64,000 nt of DNA from Torreya grandis. Taxonomy: Eukaryota; Streptophyta; Pinopsida; Cupressales; Taxaceae. The stretch covers positions 952,501 to 1,016,500 of the forward strand of contig JARHVA010004252.1 of assembly GCA_037957365.1 (NCBI GenBank), written 5' to 3'. The notes below the pieces were generated by a model. That model ran no database searches. It worked only from the letters and a program-made list of their open reading frames with translations, and was not told the DNA's origin. Made by a program: the position numbers and the translations under genes. Within the stretch, counting starts at the first letter, position 1. Every line of letters begins with the position of its first letter. This document shows positions 13,440-25,518 of this stretch, piece after piece.

Positions 13440-13860
13440 TTTGGCATAAGATTGGCTACAGTTGAAGCTAGGTCATCACTATACTGGTTCTTTTCTCTAG
13501 GGATTGAAACATTGTTGAAAGCATCAAAGTAATCCATCAAGTCCCATACTCTAAACTTGTATTTATTAAGATGTTACACTTTGAATTGGTACTTAATTCT
13601 AACTTGATTAACTACTAGTTCATAATTTCCATACACTAGTAGTTCTTTAACATTATGATTGATAGCAAATTATAATCCTAAAATTAATGCTTCATACTCT
13701 ACCAAATTATTGGTACAAGGTAAAATAAGTTTGTAAGAATTATTAAATTATTTCATAATGGGATTGATTAAAAAAATTCCTACTACAGATCTACATTTGC
13801 ATCTAGTAACATCAACATATAATTTCTAAAGACCATACATAGTATGAGAGTCTTTAGAGT
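13440..13860 (-). pseudogene. Additional RNase H domain between protease and RT
   Basis: In one minus-strand frame, with a few stops, I read LYVDVT, then CTNNLVEYEALILGL, then LLVYGNYELVVNQVR, then VWDLMDYFDAFN and SIPREKNQYSDDLAS. These match, in order, the blocks of the plant-type RNase H (RVT_3-like). The first Asp is in YVD, the Glu in EYEAL and the last Asp in SDDLA; the middle Asp of the usual GDSE block is Asn here (GNYE). The pol of this element therefore carried two RNase H domains, this one upstream of RT and the native one downstream. A second RNase H is known from the Tat lineage of gypsy elements, where the placement I recall best is after the native RNase H. Confidence 0.8.
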
Positions 13861-14202
13861 TACATACCTAAGGAGTCTCAAGAGTGTAGACTCCTAAATT
13901 AGAAATAACCATGTTGACCTTTTCATTAACAGAATGTATTCAGTGATCATGTGATTCATATTTATATCCCTTTAAATCTTAATTTGATTAGCAACTCCCC
14001 TCCATGGTAGCCATATGTGAGAACAATCAGTTGACATGTATCCATTCAAAGATTTGGTTAGATATCTATTGAGTTAAATCCCATAAGCATCTAAACTATA
14101 TGCCACTTTAATATATATGAATTTTTGTATCCTTTCCTTTGAATCAATCTTCATATGCACATTCAACAATTCACCAATTACTTTAACTTTATATTTGTCT
14201 AA

Positions 14203-14466
14203 TTAAGTAACTACTCTATTAAACTGAATTGGAGTTAAGCCTAACTTCTCACAAATAACTTTGGGCATAATAGTTACAGAGGCACATAAATCTAATAAAT
14301 AATTATGTAAGTTTTTACCAAAAACTCTAATTGTTAGTAATAAAGGTGGGACCTCTACTTTTTTGTTATACATCACTACATTTGCATTTGTAGCCTTTTG
14401 TGATTTACTAGGTTTTTTGCATAAAGATTCTAATAGCAAGTCTCTTTGATCATTAATTTGATTCAA
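14203..14466 (-). pseudogene. Aspartic protease of internal A
   Basis: An 87-codon open piece contains LLDLCASVTIMP, clearly the gypsy protease active site D-[TL]-G-A-S with Gly replaced by Cys, followed by CEKLGLTPIQ. The family cleaves Gag-Pol during particle maturation. The Gly-to-Cys change next to the catalytic Asp would likely abolish activity. It lies between gag and the extra RNase H, in the normal gag-PR-pol order. The rest of the domain, towards 13,870, is interrupted by stops. Confidence 0.8.
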
Positions 14467-14479
14467 TTCATGTAAAGTG

Positions 14480-15008
14480 ATATTAGATTTAATTTTTTAT
14501 ATCCTCTATTATATTATATCCATTCCTAGTAGAAGAACTAGATGATTCAACATTATTTCTAGAGTTATTTCCCTTTAGAGGTTCAAGATTGTTGTCTGCT
14601 TTAGGATCATGAGGAGTATTGAAGTTGTTTGGTGGAATTAAACTTATCAATGGTTTATTTTGTTCTCTATTATTTAAGGGATAAGTCTTATTTATATACT
14701 ATTTAAAATCATGAATCTCCTTTGGATTATCCTTAGGCTCATTCTCATCTTGGAATGGTAAATCAAATGTTTCCACCATGAGAGTTGTGTCAGCAAATTT
14801 AGATGACTTTGCAAAACTAGTTGTACCTATAGCACTATCTTTGTTAAGCACATATTCAAATTTATCTAATTCATCTTGAAAAGATTCAAAAGAATTAAAT
14901 TTTTTTCCACAAACTACTTCACCATGTTTTTAAGTGTTATGAACTGTGAAATAATTAGCTAAAACTACATCACAAATGTTCATGTTAGGTATGTTTTTAT
15001 TTGGAAAT

Positions 15009-15073
<65 letters not shown>

Positions 15074-16080
15074 TTCCATTATGAAACCTATTTGTAGTTA
15101 TATTATACCTCTAATAATAATAATTACTATTTGAGCTTTCCCTAGTATTACCTACTTATCTTTGCAACTAAAGAAAATCAGTGCTTAGGGTATGACCCAT
15201 TTTAAGTATGGGGTTATTTTCATTCTTTGGTACCTCTAAATTATGAAATTGAGTAATATTTATAGATTTTAGCACAATATTTCTTTAAATTGTGGATGAG
15301 ATCCACTTTTAGTGTTATTTAAGAATCCCAAGGTTTGACTAGGATGAACATGATTGAAAGGTAGTTAGTTTAAAATTAAAGTTTGATTCAAAGTAGAAAT
15401 GTTCTAATTAACATTTGGAATGACATTAAATGTAAGGAAATTAAGATTAACATTAGGAATAACATATGATAATTGACCCTAGGGTTGCATTTTATCACTA
15501 ATTTTTATATATTTAGCATAGGTTAAGGCCAATGTATTTATAATTACAACAGCTCTTTCCATAAATACAAAAGTCATTGGATCTAAATCATATTTGTAAG
15601 TTTATAAATCTGAAGCTTCATCAAGCCTATAGGGAGCTATAGTTATAATAAATATATTCAAGAATATAACATTAAAATCTCTAATGGTCTTAGTTGAATC
15701 CCTCTTCACATTAGTGAATTGTTGATAAAGGATACAAGAACTGATGATCTTTCCAAATTGATCAATGAAAATACTGTGAAAATCATTCCAACTGATAATG
15801 TAATTCTTGGGAAGGTTAAGAAACCAATCATATGCTGCATATTTTAAAGTAAAAGGAAGAATATTAAAACATCTTCATGAATTATATATAACAATATTAA
15901 ATCAACCTTAAAAGACTTGATCTGTTCTTCAATAATAACCACACCTATAGGACTGAAAGAAGGTGAATAATTCTCAATATTTCTGGGTAAATTATGTACC
16001 TAACTAGGCACATTGATGGAAAATCCACCTAAATATGCCATACCTTGATAAGGATCGAACATAGGATTACTAAGAACAAG
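14480..16080 (-). pseudogene. Gag of internal A (broken)
   Basis: Minus-strand reading at about 15,850-15,600 gives YDWFLNLPKNYIISWNDF followed by FIDQFGK and later FTNVKRDSTKTIRDF, the core of plant retrotransposon gag (capsid). The C-terminal half, about 15,090-14,500, is Asn-rich. It begins with a run of about 20 Asn codons produced by the ATT microsatellite and continues with FESFQDELDKFEYVLNKD. No CCHC zinc knuckle is evident. Stops and frame changes are frequent. Gag would form the particle that packages the element RNA. Confidence 0.75.
15014..15073. repeat. (ATT)n microsatellite, about 20 units
   Basis: An uninterrupted ATT run. On the minus strand it is in frame with gag as AAT and would code for polyasparagine. 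Confidence 0.95.
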
Positions 16081-16734
16081 TGAAGTAGGTTGAGATTTAG
16101 AAACCCTATGCTTACCTTTAGCTGTTCTTGCTTTCTTATGAATATCCAAAGAAAGGAGAGGTAGTCTTGTCTCAGACCTTGATGTAGTCCTTATTATTAG
16201 TAGTTATAGCTTGTAAACTTTTAATCCTATTAAAAATATGATGTATAAACCTTATCTTTGTAAAGATCAATGATTAAATTTATATGTTAAGCAAAATTAT
16301 CACAAAATCATACAACTCTTTTCAAATAATGACTACCTTTAACTGAATTAGCTCAAAGATAACTCCAAACTTGTGAGTATGAGTGATATTTACTCTTCTA
16401 AGTTAAAATAAATATAAAATTTTAAATAATCAAATAATCTTTGAAAAAAAATTCTATAACTAACCTAAAACATGTCATATTTAAAAATCTTAAACTACCT
16501 TTACAATAATTTATCATAAATCTTCATAGAATAGCTATCTTTAGCTAAATAAGCCTAAACACTGATTTGAAATAATGAATGTTAGTGATCTTTACACAAT
16601 TGAGCTAAGAGAAACATAAATTTTCAAATAATAAACTAATATTTGAATAAAATTCACTAAAATTATCTAAGATACTTCAAATTCACAAAGCTTCAGCTTA
16701 AAAGGCCCTCCTTATAATGCTAGTGAAACCCTTC
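16081..16734 (-). other. 5' leader of internal A
   Basis: AT-rich sequence lies between the 5' LTR (LTR2) and gag, with no open frame. The bases next to the LTR read GAAGGGTTTCACTAGC on the minus strand. I see no clear TGG-type primer binding site, so the priming tRNA is unknown or the site has mutated. Confidence 0.5.
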
Positions 16735-17169
16735 TGTTGATGCATGAAAGTGTATCATAGGGTTTACATAGTGTTAAGAAATACTTCTCATTTTTGAATT
16801 CAAAGAATCCATTTCATGAGTTACTAGTTGTGATATTCCTAATATTTGTGGTGGAGTAGCGACCAAGATATATAAGTATTCACAAAATAAAATGTAAGTG
16901 GTAGGTAGGAAAAATTGTGGTCTTCAATCTTTTCTATGAAATATGAAAGTAATATAAACTAAGTATAAATAATTATGATCAAAATCTAAATCATAAAGCC
17001 TAATCTATCATGAGTATTTACAATGAAAAATAAATTATAGTAGATTGATCAAAATAAAGAGAAAATAGGAAGGGTAGGGTAGAAAGAAGGTGAATAGTAT
17101 TTATCTTTAGTCTAGACATTATGACAAAGCTTTATTTTCATCAAAGACATGCACTAAAACTAATATATG
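16735..17169 (-). repeat. LTR2, first part (interrupted by element 2)
   Basis: It matches LTR1 from its start TGTTGATGCATG through 'aatatatg' and is then cut by the TGTTGGCACC terminus of element 2. The remainder resumes at 31,350. Joined length is about 1.13 kb, equal to LTR1. It serves as 5' LTR of internal A and 3' LTR of internal B. Confidence 0.85.
17165..17169. repeat. Target site duplication of element 2, left copy
   Basis: The five bases atatg lie directly before TGTTGGCACC; the matching copy is at 31,345-31,349. The empty site in LTR1 confirms the duplication. Confidence 0.9.
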
Positions 17170-18137
17170 TGTTGGCACCATAATTTTGACAAGTATTTAT
17201 TCCATTTTAAACATGTATCATGGAGGGACCATTGTCCATTTTTATACATGTACTAGCATGGCATGGGAGAACAATGGTGCAAGAGGACCATGGCGTGAAG
17301 CCAACAACACAAGACTTGAAGGGCATCAAAATACAATGGCATATAAGATCCAGTGCAAGAATACTAAGTCAAGAGGTAACATGGCATGAGGAATCTAAAA
17401 AAAAAAAAACTTAAAATAAGAAGTAAAATACTAGGGGATCACAAGGAAGGTAGAGCACAAAGAATTTGGGAGCAGTTAGAAAGAATAAATCAAAGAAGAC
17501 ACCTTTTCCCCACCAATCAGAGGCTAGATACCAACCCACAAGGAATGAAACACCTGGATATGTGTATTACATAAATCAAGCATCTAGGTGCACAAAGGAC
17601 TGAGTCTTGAAGAACAAAAATTTGTAATTTCCATGACCCAACTTGTTTATAATTTGTGTGCCATTTGTCTTATAGTTAGGAATTTGACACTTGGATAGGG
17701 AAAAAAAAGTATAAAAAACCCTATTGTAAGATTTTGTGAGAGTGGGTGGAAAAAGGAGAAACCTCTTAGAATATATCATGTCTTGTCTTGGAACCTCTCA
17801 GAAATATTAAATGGGAACTTAATGTTTATCATATGGTACTTTGAATAGTGGATTATGAATTATGTTGAATATTGATATATGTTAAGTAGCTAAAAGTCAT
17901 GAGTTCTTACTTTTATTTTTAGCTAGTAATGGTAGCATAATATGATAACAAATAGTATTAGGATATTTATTTTAATATAAATGAGTAATTATGCCATGTG
18001 TTTCAAAGTCTTTAGGAACTGGTATTTTGTTGCATGCTTTAGGTGAGCGTGCGAGACTCATTCCTTACATGATAGGGCCAACGTGCTAGCTTGTTGGGAA
18101 GAGGTTGCAGTGATGATGTAAAGATAAAAACCCAACA
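17170..18137 (+). repeat. 5' LTR of element 2
   Basis: It begins TGTTGGCACC, ends CCCAACA, and is similar along its full length to 30,384-31,344. The small overlapping open frames inside it (17,186-17,574) are not conserved as frames in the other copy and are not genes. Confidence 0.9.
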
Positions 18138-18140
18138 TTT

Positions 18141-18153
18141 TGGATCCATTGCC
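18141..18153 (+). other. Primer binding site of element 2
   Basis: TGGATCCATTGCC, three bases after the LTR, resembles the TGGCGCCGTTGCC site that Athila/Tat-type elements use with tRNA-Asp, with three changes. The changes may be decay. Confidence 0.65.
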
Positions 18154-19138
18154 AAGACCCAATATAATTGGAGCACAAGAATGAGAAATTTTTTAGTGCA
18201 TTACATTAGAAAACATTAAATAATGGATTACCAATCTTGAAGACAATTTTTATTTTGCAGTTCCATATCTTGAGTCTAGAATTTGTGCACGATAGTGGGT
18301 AATAGAAAACATCTACAACTCATTATATGACACTTTTTTTTCCAAGGTCCCTATTATTGTACATTCTTATAACTTAGGATATGCTCAAGGATGATCCTAA
18401 AACCTTGGATGAAGATAGTCATGGATACCAGAATGGCAAAGGAGTTTAGCACGACTGAAAGTTTCCTAGATGTGATCGGTTGATTACTAGTAGAAGGGTG
18501 TTTGGAATAGTTACATCCTAGAATAAATCATGACCACAAATTCATGCCTTAAGGAAACAAAGTTTATTTTCTACAAGAACCAAGGAGATAATATCTTTCA
18601 CTATTTCCTTCTAAGATTAAAAACTAATTATTGATCTTGCATTGGAAACACTACCCATGAAAGGTTAAAATCTCATGTGCATGAGCCATACAATTAGAGG
18701 AGAGACTACTAATTGGTTCAAGATTGTGGGTTCAACATGGTAGCAATTCAGTGAGCACTATAGAAATTTAAGTACGATAAATCTCTAAAGAGGATCATGG
18801 GAATTAGTGTCATAAGAAAATATTAGGAACACTCGAGGAGAATTGTGAAGATCTACAAGGAGATGAACATGCATGAGGAATCTATCACTTATGGGACACA
18901 ACCTTTTCCACTATTATCTTGTGGAGAAATGGTCTAGACCACTAAAGATAAACCCAGTATAAGTCAACTAAGATCTCCCACCATAGTGCATGATCATGCT
19001 TTCGTGTCAGATAGGATACATATAAGGAACTGGGATACAGATAGTATAGATTTAGAAGCTTAATAGATACAATAAATTGAGACCAAGCCATTACGTAATA
19101 ATATAGAATCTACATATTTTTATTTTTAATAAAATTCT
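18154..19138 (+). other. Leader of element 2
   Basis: About 1 kb between the PBS and the likely gag start. Frames here are short and inconsistent and I see no domain, though some phrases look protein-like. It may be untranslated leader or a decayed upstream ORF. Confidence 0.45.
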
Positions 19139-20440
19139 ATGGCACATCTTGGAATACTTGGTGGATTTGGCCAAGCCTAGAATACAGGCCCCAATCTAGG
19201 AAATCAACCCTCTACCATGCCTCCCCACATGAGTACTACTAGTGGAGGCACTAGAGGAGGATTAGGAGATACTAGAGGAAGTTGACCCCCTCCAATAATA
19301 GGAACTAAATCTTCTCATCAATCATTTGTTCAACCACCTATGGTTTATTATGAAATGACATTACACCTACTTGAGTATCGAGGGGTGGAAAATGTAGCTG
19401 ATTATGTTCATAAGTGTGAACTAATTTGGAGGGTGCATGACATCATGTCTTCTAAGATAAATACAACATAATTCACAACCACCCTCTTAGAATTTGCACA
19501 CAAATGGTATCACAAATTTGACCCTCAATAAGTAATGGTCAACTATGACCAGCTCAAAGTAGTGTTTCTACAATAATTTTATATTCTAGAGTTTAAGCAA
19601 TAGAGTATAGAAGTGCTAAAAGACATAAATTAGGGACTTATAAAGATCGTACAAGAATACAATGCTCAATTCAAGACCTTAATTTCTAAGCTATCTTTTG
19701 AAATCAATCCTACTCAACATACACAATGGTTCATAGGGGGATTATTGCTACCTTTTTAATGGACCTTGTCATAGAGAACTTTCACCAATGTACGTGAGGT
19801 TCTAGAGGCTACCCTACACACTGAAGTAGTTAGGATTATGGAAACTAGGATTAGTCCCTTTATGGGGGCATACATAGCATCTATGGCTTCTCATCTTGAA
19901 AAATTAATATAAAACAATGCACATGAGACACATAGTGGTGTTTGGTGTACCAATTTTGAAATTTAAGGACACACAAGAAATAATTTCCCATGAAAGAACA
20001 TCTAAACAATATTAAAGAAAAATTGTAAGATTTTTCATGATGACCATGATGTTCATTCCTATCCACTTTTTCAATGGGCCACAAGAACTAAATTATCTAA
20101 GTATTGTAAAATTTGTAATGGTTATATTCACAACACTAATGATTATCATCTAATTATTGATATTCATGAGGTTTAAGCACATAACACATGCCAAGTCTCA
20201 GTCAATAGTTCCCAAAACAATGGTGGATATCATGGTCATGGAAGATGATGAGGATGAGGTCGTAGGTTTTCACTAAAGACTTGTTATAATTGTGGTTATC
20301 TAGAACACTATCATAGGGGTTTCTTATAATACCCAACTTGTGCTTACTGTAAAAAGGACCACTAGCTAGAAGAGTTGTCAAATATATATGCATCCATTAT
20401 AAAGGACCAAAATGAAAAAGGTGAAGGTATGATCCATATA
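19139..20440 (+). pseudogene. Gag of element 2 (broken)
   Basis: The likely start is the ATG at 19,139, opening a Gly-rich N-terminus. The capsid core follows with LLEYRGVENVADYVHKCELI and, a little later, FAHKWYHKFDPQ, typical of retrotransposon gag. Near 20,280-20,370 two zinc-knuckle-like blocks appear: CYNCGYLEHYHRGF, where the last Cys is replaced, and CAYCKKDH. Several stops interrupt the frame, many where Gln is expected. Gag would assemble the particle and bind the RNA. It is followed closely by the protease. Confidence 0.78.
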
Positions 20441-20559
20441 GATAAACAATAATGGTGTGCTCAACCAACCATCCCTATTGTACAACAACTTAATCTTACT
20501 ACTCATAGTGGATGCCAAACATAATCTACATCTAACCTAGTTAAAAAGGTACATCAGGA

Positions 20560-21260
20560 AGAACCTCACATAAGGAGATACATTGATGCACTTAATCAAA
20601 AGCATATTATTCGAGATAAAATTGCACTTTTACATGATCTCTAGGGTAATTTAATATCTTAAGGATTGGGATGTCACACATCATGTTGCAATGCAAAGGG
20701 AAACCAAACCTCTAGTCATAAGGATAGTTTCCAAGAACTATGAAAATGCATGCTTGATGAAGACATCATTCCATATCTTAGTGCTTGGTTTAAAGGTAAA
20801 TCTCATCTACCAAATAGAACCCACACTCAGAAGATTTGACAAAGTGAAGATCAATATTTAAACCATGCTCAACATTAGGAAAATCCTAGTTCTACATCCT
20901 TGGAAGATGGAGAAATATTAGTTAATGATGCTATCAACATATGGGTAATCTAAGATATTCTAGTGGATATTGGTGTTAAATTAAATGTTCTCACTAAAGA
21001 TTCTTGGTGGAAAATGTCTATTCTAGCTTTACAACCTTCACCTCATGTCATGTTCATGGCAAATAAGACTCATGTGCACCCAATCAAAGTTGTTAAAAAT
21101 GTCACTATTGAAATAATTGGGGTTCCCTACAAAGTATATTTTGATTTTTTAGAGTTGGTAGAGGCTGATGATTATCCAACCTTACTTGGAAGACCTTAGT
21201 TCTATGAAAATAATGCAAATTTAGTCTTTACAAACTAGTACATTAGCTTTGAAAATACTG
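20560..21260 (+). pseudogene. Aspartic protease of element 2
   Basis: The open piece 20,963-21,199 starts in the active site. LVDIGVKLNVLTKDSW corresponds to the family's DIGAS-type box, with Ala-Ser altered to Val-Lys. The domain ends with the conserved YPTLLGRP, as in plant gypsy proteases. The stretch 20,560-20,960 reads as a linker with several stops. Gag-Pol cleavage would have been its role. Immediately downstream the normal pol order is lost. Confidence 0.82.
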
Positions 21261-21479
21261 ATCAACATGTGATAATTTCCTTAGACCAAGCACAAGGATG
21301 CCCTATATTGAACCCATAAGCATTGATGAAGACATAAATAATTTATATAATCTGATTGCTCGACATGATGACTAGCATGATCCAACACTAGATAGTATTC
21401 TTTGTTGGGTAGACAACCAGTCTATCTTAGATACCACAAGTAATGCCTAAAACTATTGGGCCAATGGTGATTATGATCT

Positions 21480-21715
21480 CTATGGAAGATTATGGAGCAC
21501 CATCAATAGAGAATACATCTCACACCACCCTACTCTATGACTCTAAGTTTGTGTGCCACCCTTGGAAGCTTTGCATTCATTGGGATGGACCATTCATAAT
21601 TCATAGTATCTAATCTACTGGTGGATGCTAACTGAAGTGAATAGATGGCCAATTCCTCCTTGGAAATTATAATAAAAGTTGGCTTCAGCCATTTTATGAT
21701 TCTATTTAAATATAT
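21480..21715 (+). pseudogene. Integrase C-terminal remnant of element 2
   Basis: Plus-strand reading gives WDGPFIIHSI, then DGQFLLGNYNKSWLQPFYD, which matches the end of plant gypsy integrases (a G-P-F block followed by a VNG/LKPYY-type end). It begins only about 250 bases after the protease, so RT, RNase H, the zinc finger and the catalytic core of integrase have been deleted. The element could move only with enzymes supplied in trans. Confidence 0.6.
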
Positions 21716-22850
21716 GTTATTGATCAAATAAGGCTTGGAGCCATTAGAATATGATTTCCTATTTTCAATAAAAAACATTGCCTTTGAGTTGAGCATTTTG
21801 TTTTATTTTGTGTTTTTTTCCTCATAAAGGACCCTAAACCCTATTTTGTGTGGGGAAAGATTTGTATATGAATATGAGAAACATGGATGCACAAGTGATT
21901 AAAGTCACATAATTTATTTAATATAATAGATTCCCACCATTTGTGTGATAGCTAGTTTTCATTACTATGGAAGAATAAGACAATTGTCACCCACCTCCAT
22001 GGAAGGCACGAGAAGAAATGGACCATTAATGTGATAAGGGTTGTCATAACAAGTAAAAATGTGAGTGGAATGATGGGACAATTCTTTTAGTAAATCTAAA
22101 GGTTTAATTCAATATTTGAAGTATGGAGACCATTAGAAGATACGTATTATGGATAAAAATGAAAAGGAGAGGAAAGAAGTTAATGAGGTAGATTCAATGA
22201 GGAACCTATAAATAACCATGTTAAAGCCATTGTACATTTTATGTTGCTTAAATATTTAAGTGATAAATGAACCAGAAGAATAAACAAACCAAAAAACTAG
22301 AGACAAGGTCAAACTTGGTATGAATGTATACTAAACAAAGATGCAAACAAGATTTCCAAGAGGAGGTAGATAAGTGCAAACCAAGTATAGAAGTGGGTCG
22401 AGGCCATTATTATTAAAAGTTGTTATAGCTTGTTAGATTATACCATTATTGAAGTGTAAATATTGAGAGTCAAGGAAATTTAAATGCCACCATGTGTTCA
22501 TTTGGGAATGTGGGATGGCCAGGGGTTAACCTTCAAGCACCTCAGTGGGTAATGTAGATAAAGAGAAAAATGAAAAGACTTGAAAAATTGCCAACCATTC
22601 CTAAAGATAGAGAGGTAGGTAGATAGTGGTTCCATATAAGATAAAATCCTTTGAAAAACCTATGAGACACACCAAGGCAAGATCAATGCACAAGAGTTTG
22701 GAATGATAGCATAGAAGATGATAAAATGGTGAAAAAAGGAAAGTAGGCATAGGCCTCCTCATTATAGATTGCTTCACCATCTTCTTCTCTAACCATTTAC
22801 ATTGAAGAGTCACAATACCCAAAGTCAATTTTGCACATTGAGAACTAGGT
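21716..22850 (+). other. Spacer between integrase remnant and aORF of element 2
   Basis: About 1.1 kb without recognisable coding. The minus-strand frames 21,796-21,530 and 22,828-22,601 lack any family feature and the first is antisense to the integrase remnant. Confidence 0.5.
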
Positions 22851-25513
22851 TTCTAAGGTGGAAACTATGACCTTTTTTATTACAACCATGATGATCTAAG
22901 GAATGAAGTACAGTTACAAAATAATTATCAGGTCTGAGCCACCAACATATGAAACTAGGTGGTTTATGAATTGACTATAAAAAATAAGCTAGACAAAGTT
23001 AGCCTCTTCTAAATTTTCAAACTACCATACTTTGGAAAGCCTACTGAGGTAGTTTAGTTCCTCCTCACACATGTTCATGAGGATTAAATCCACTTCACAA
23101 GGCACAACATGAAGATCATCATGGAGAGGGTAAGCAAGGTCACAAGACTCTAATGCACTAGAGTCAATATACTAAATGATTTGATAAATATGTAAGAAAT
23201 CTTGTAGACCATCATCACAGTTATGTATCAAAAGCAAGGACACGTGATGTATATCATAAACCTATAGGATCTCACTTTAAGATTAGCAGTGCAAATCATT
23301 TCCACCAAGATCAGAGGGATCAATAGATGGAAAGAGGTGGATATGGCCCACCTACCCAAAAAATTAAGTAGTATAATAAAATTGGGCACTATTCTTTACC
23401 TAGAAGATAAACAAAGATATGGATAAGGTGCACACAACACCTAAATTTTGATTTCCTTGAGGCACAATTCTATTATTGATGGTGCTTTAGGAAATTGGCC
23501 TGCTTGATTATAACATAGCATCCTTGAAGTGGGTGTATCTCCCCATTAACAAATCCTATATACCAAATGCTACAAATGCATTACCTACCCTCACCACATC
23601 ACTCCAACATATAATTTGAAGATGAGACATTGGTTTGATGGAATGAAGTAAATCATTGGAGATGAATGGTGAATTCTCAAGTATCTACCCTCTAAAATAA
23701 AGGATCAAGCAGAATTCACTGTGAAGTAGCATTTTTCCTTAGCATAGATCTACACAATTCCTTTAGGGGAACTCTTCGTATAGATTATCTACCCTATGCT
23801 TTCTCTACATGTTACTTCATCGATTACATGAAGAGAATTTATGATTCACAACTAGTTAACTTGAATGTAGAATGGATCAATGCAGAGCACCATACTCTCT
23901 GAAATATGTTTATTTACCCCAACAAGAAGGCCTACATAGAAAAAAGAGAAATGAACATGACCAATAATACAATGAAGAACATTTTGGTTGGGGAATAGGT
24001 ATATAAACTATTATATATGTTATGCCCCAAAAAACATACTCAAGATGGGGAACTAAGAGAAAGGATCCCATAGATTTTATTATAGAAGAAGACATCTAAG
24101 TTGAGCACAAGCATAAGTGGGCAAAAAGGCCCACAAAAGTATCATAAGATAACGGAGGTGAAACCCTCTAAATTAGTATTTCATCCCCCACAACCTCCAC
24201 CTCACCATTCACCTTCACCTCTTTCTTCATCTCCATCTTCTCATAATTCACCTTCATCAAACTCAACTTCTCCATCTTGATCTTCTCAACCAACTCCACC
24301 TTCTCCTCTACACCAACCATCTTCTTCTCCACCTTCTCCTAGGGATACTACCAAGTCAGAACCATACCCCCTTCTAGAACAAGTACCCCAAAAGGACCCC
24401 TCCTTGGAGAAGATAATAAGAGAGTCTGATCTAAAGAAGACTCCATTCCCAAGGTATGAGGTCCTATCTAGTGATCATGTTCATCATGAAAAATTAGAAA
24501 TATATGGCATGGCTATTGGGAGCCAACTTGATAAAGACATAGAAAAGGGGAAGGGGCCAACTGAAGGGGAACCATAATATAAAAATATTTATAATCTACA
24601 TGAATGATATTATTTAAGCATAGAGGACCAAAAACTCTATCTTTGGAACCATTTCCACCCTGATGACACTACCCATAAAATAAAGAAGAAATTTTCCTTC
24701 ATACTAGAAATGTATAATGACAAACCCTAATTTGACATCCCCTTAGATTGCATTGATTCTGGCCTAGATGCTTGAGGACTTCTAGATCTAATGAAGTCTA
24801 ATCCATAATGGCTAACCCCATTGATGACCAGTGCCACATTTTTGAAACTTTTCATGGAAGTTATGTGTCAAAATATTTTGTTAGAGTTAGACACATGCAT
24901 GACTGAAAGAAGACATAGTAGGATCATAGAAATGTATAATAAACTATATACTAAAAAGTAGGCACTAGCTAAGGAAGTAGCCTCCTTGAAGTAATAACAT
25001 CAAGAGACCACTAAGATAAAGGTAAGGGTATTAACCCTTTATAAAACAATTTTGAAAGAAGAGTCAAACTAGTAAATGGAATAGCTCTGACTTGAGATGC
25101 CTTGGGAAAATTAGATACATTGGTTGAGTTATTGATCAAAAAGAATAAGAAACATTATATACCCAAAGATGAGTCCAAGAAACTCTTGGAACAATTTAGT
25201 GTTGCAACAGATATCTATCGCAACACTTTATGGAGAGTTAAGGAAGTAATCCCTATTTTGGATGAAATTTTTTCTTGCATGTTTCACCCTAATAAAATCA
25301 TAGATGCTTGGCTCAATGATGAAGAAGTCTTGAGGCAACAAGCAATCAATGTAGCTCTACTAATAAAATATTGTATATAACATGTTAAGGCATTTAAGGT
25401 TATAGAAATATTGGAGGATGTAATTAATAACCATCATCAGTAAATAAATGCCATTTTTGCCAAACTCTAAGGATAGGTTGACAAGGATGTCTCTAAGTTA
25501 GAAAACATCCAAA
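22851..25513 (+). pseudogene. Additional ORF of element 2, main part
   Basis: Protein-like plus-strand reading with stops runs to the insertion of element 3. Blocks seen: TLRIDYLPYAFSTCYFIDYM near 23,790, a Pro/Ser-rich low-complexity region at about 24,180-24,345, and an open piece 25,102-25,380 with LLEQFSVATDIYRNTLWRV. The composition before the insertion is Lys/Glu/Ile-rich and coiled-coil-like. I recognise no known domain. Position (after pol, before the 3' LTR) and architecture (globular part, low-complexity part, coiled coil) resemble the aORFs of A/B and element 6, though the sequences are not obviously alike. Confidence 0.5.
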
Positions 25514-25518
25514 AGGAA
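25514..25518. repeat. Target site duplication of element 3, left copy
   Basis: The bases aggaa precede the TGTCATG terminus; the right copy at 30,153-30,157 is aagaa, one mismatch. Confidence 0.7.

Noticed and set aside
17186..17574. Three overlapping plus-strand frames
   Set aside because: They lie in the 5' LTR of element 2 and are not kept in the 3' LTR.
19881..20393. Minus-strand frames over the zinc-knuckle part of element 2 gag
   Set aside because: Shadows of gag; no family features.
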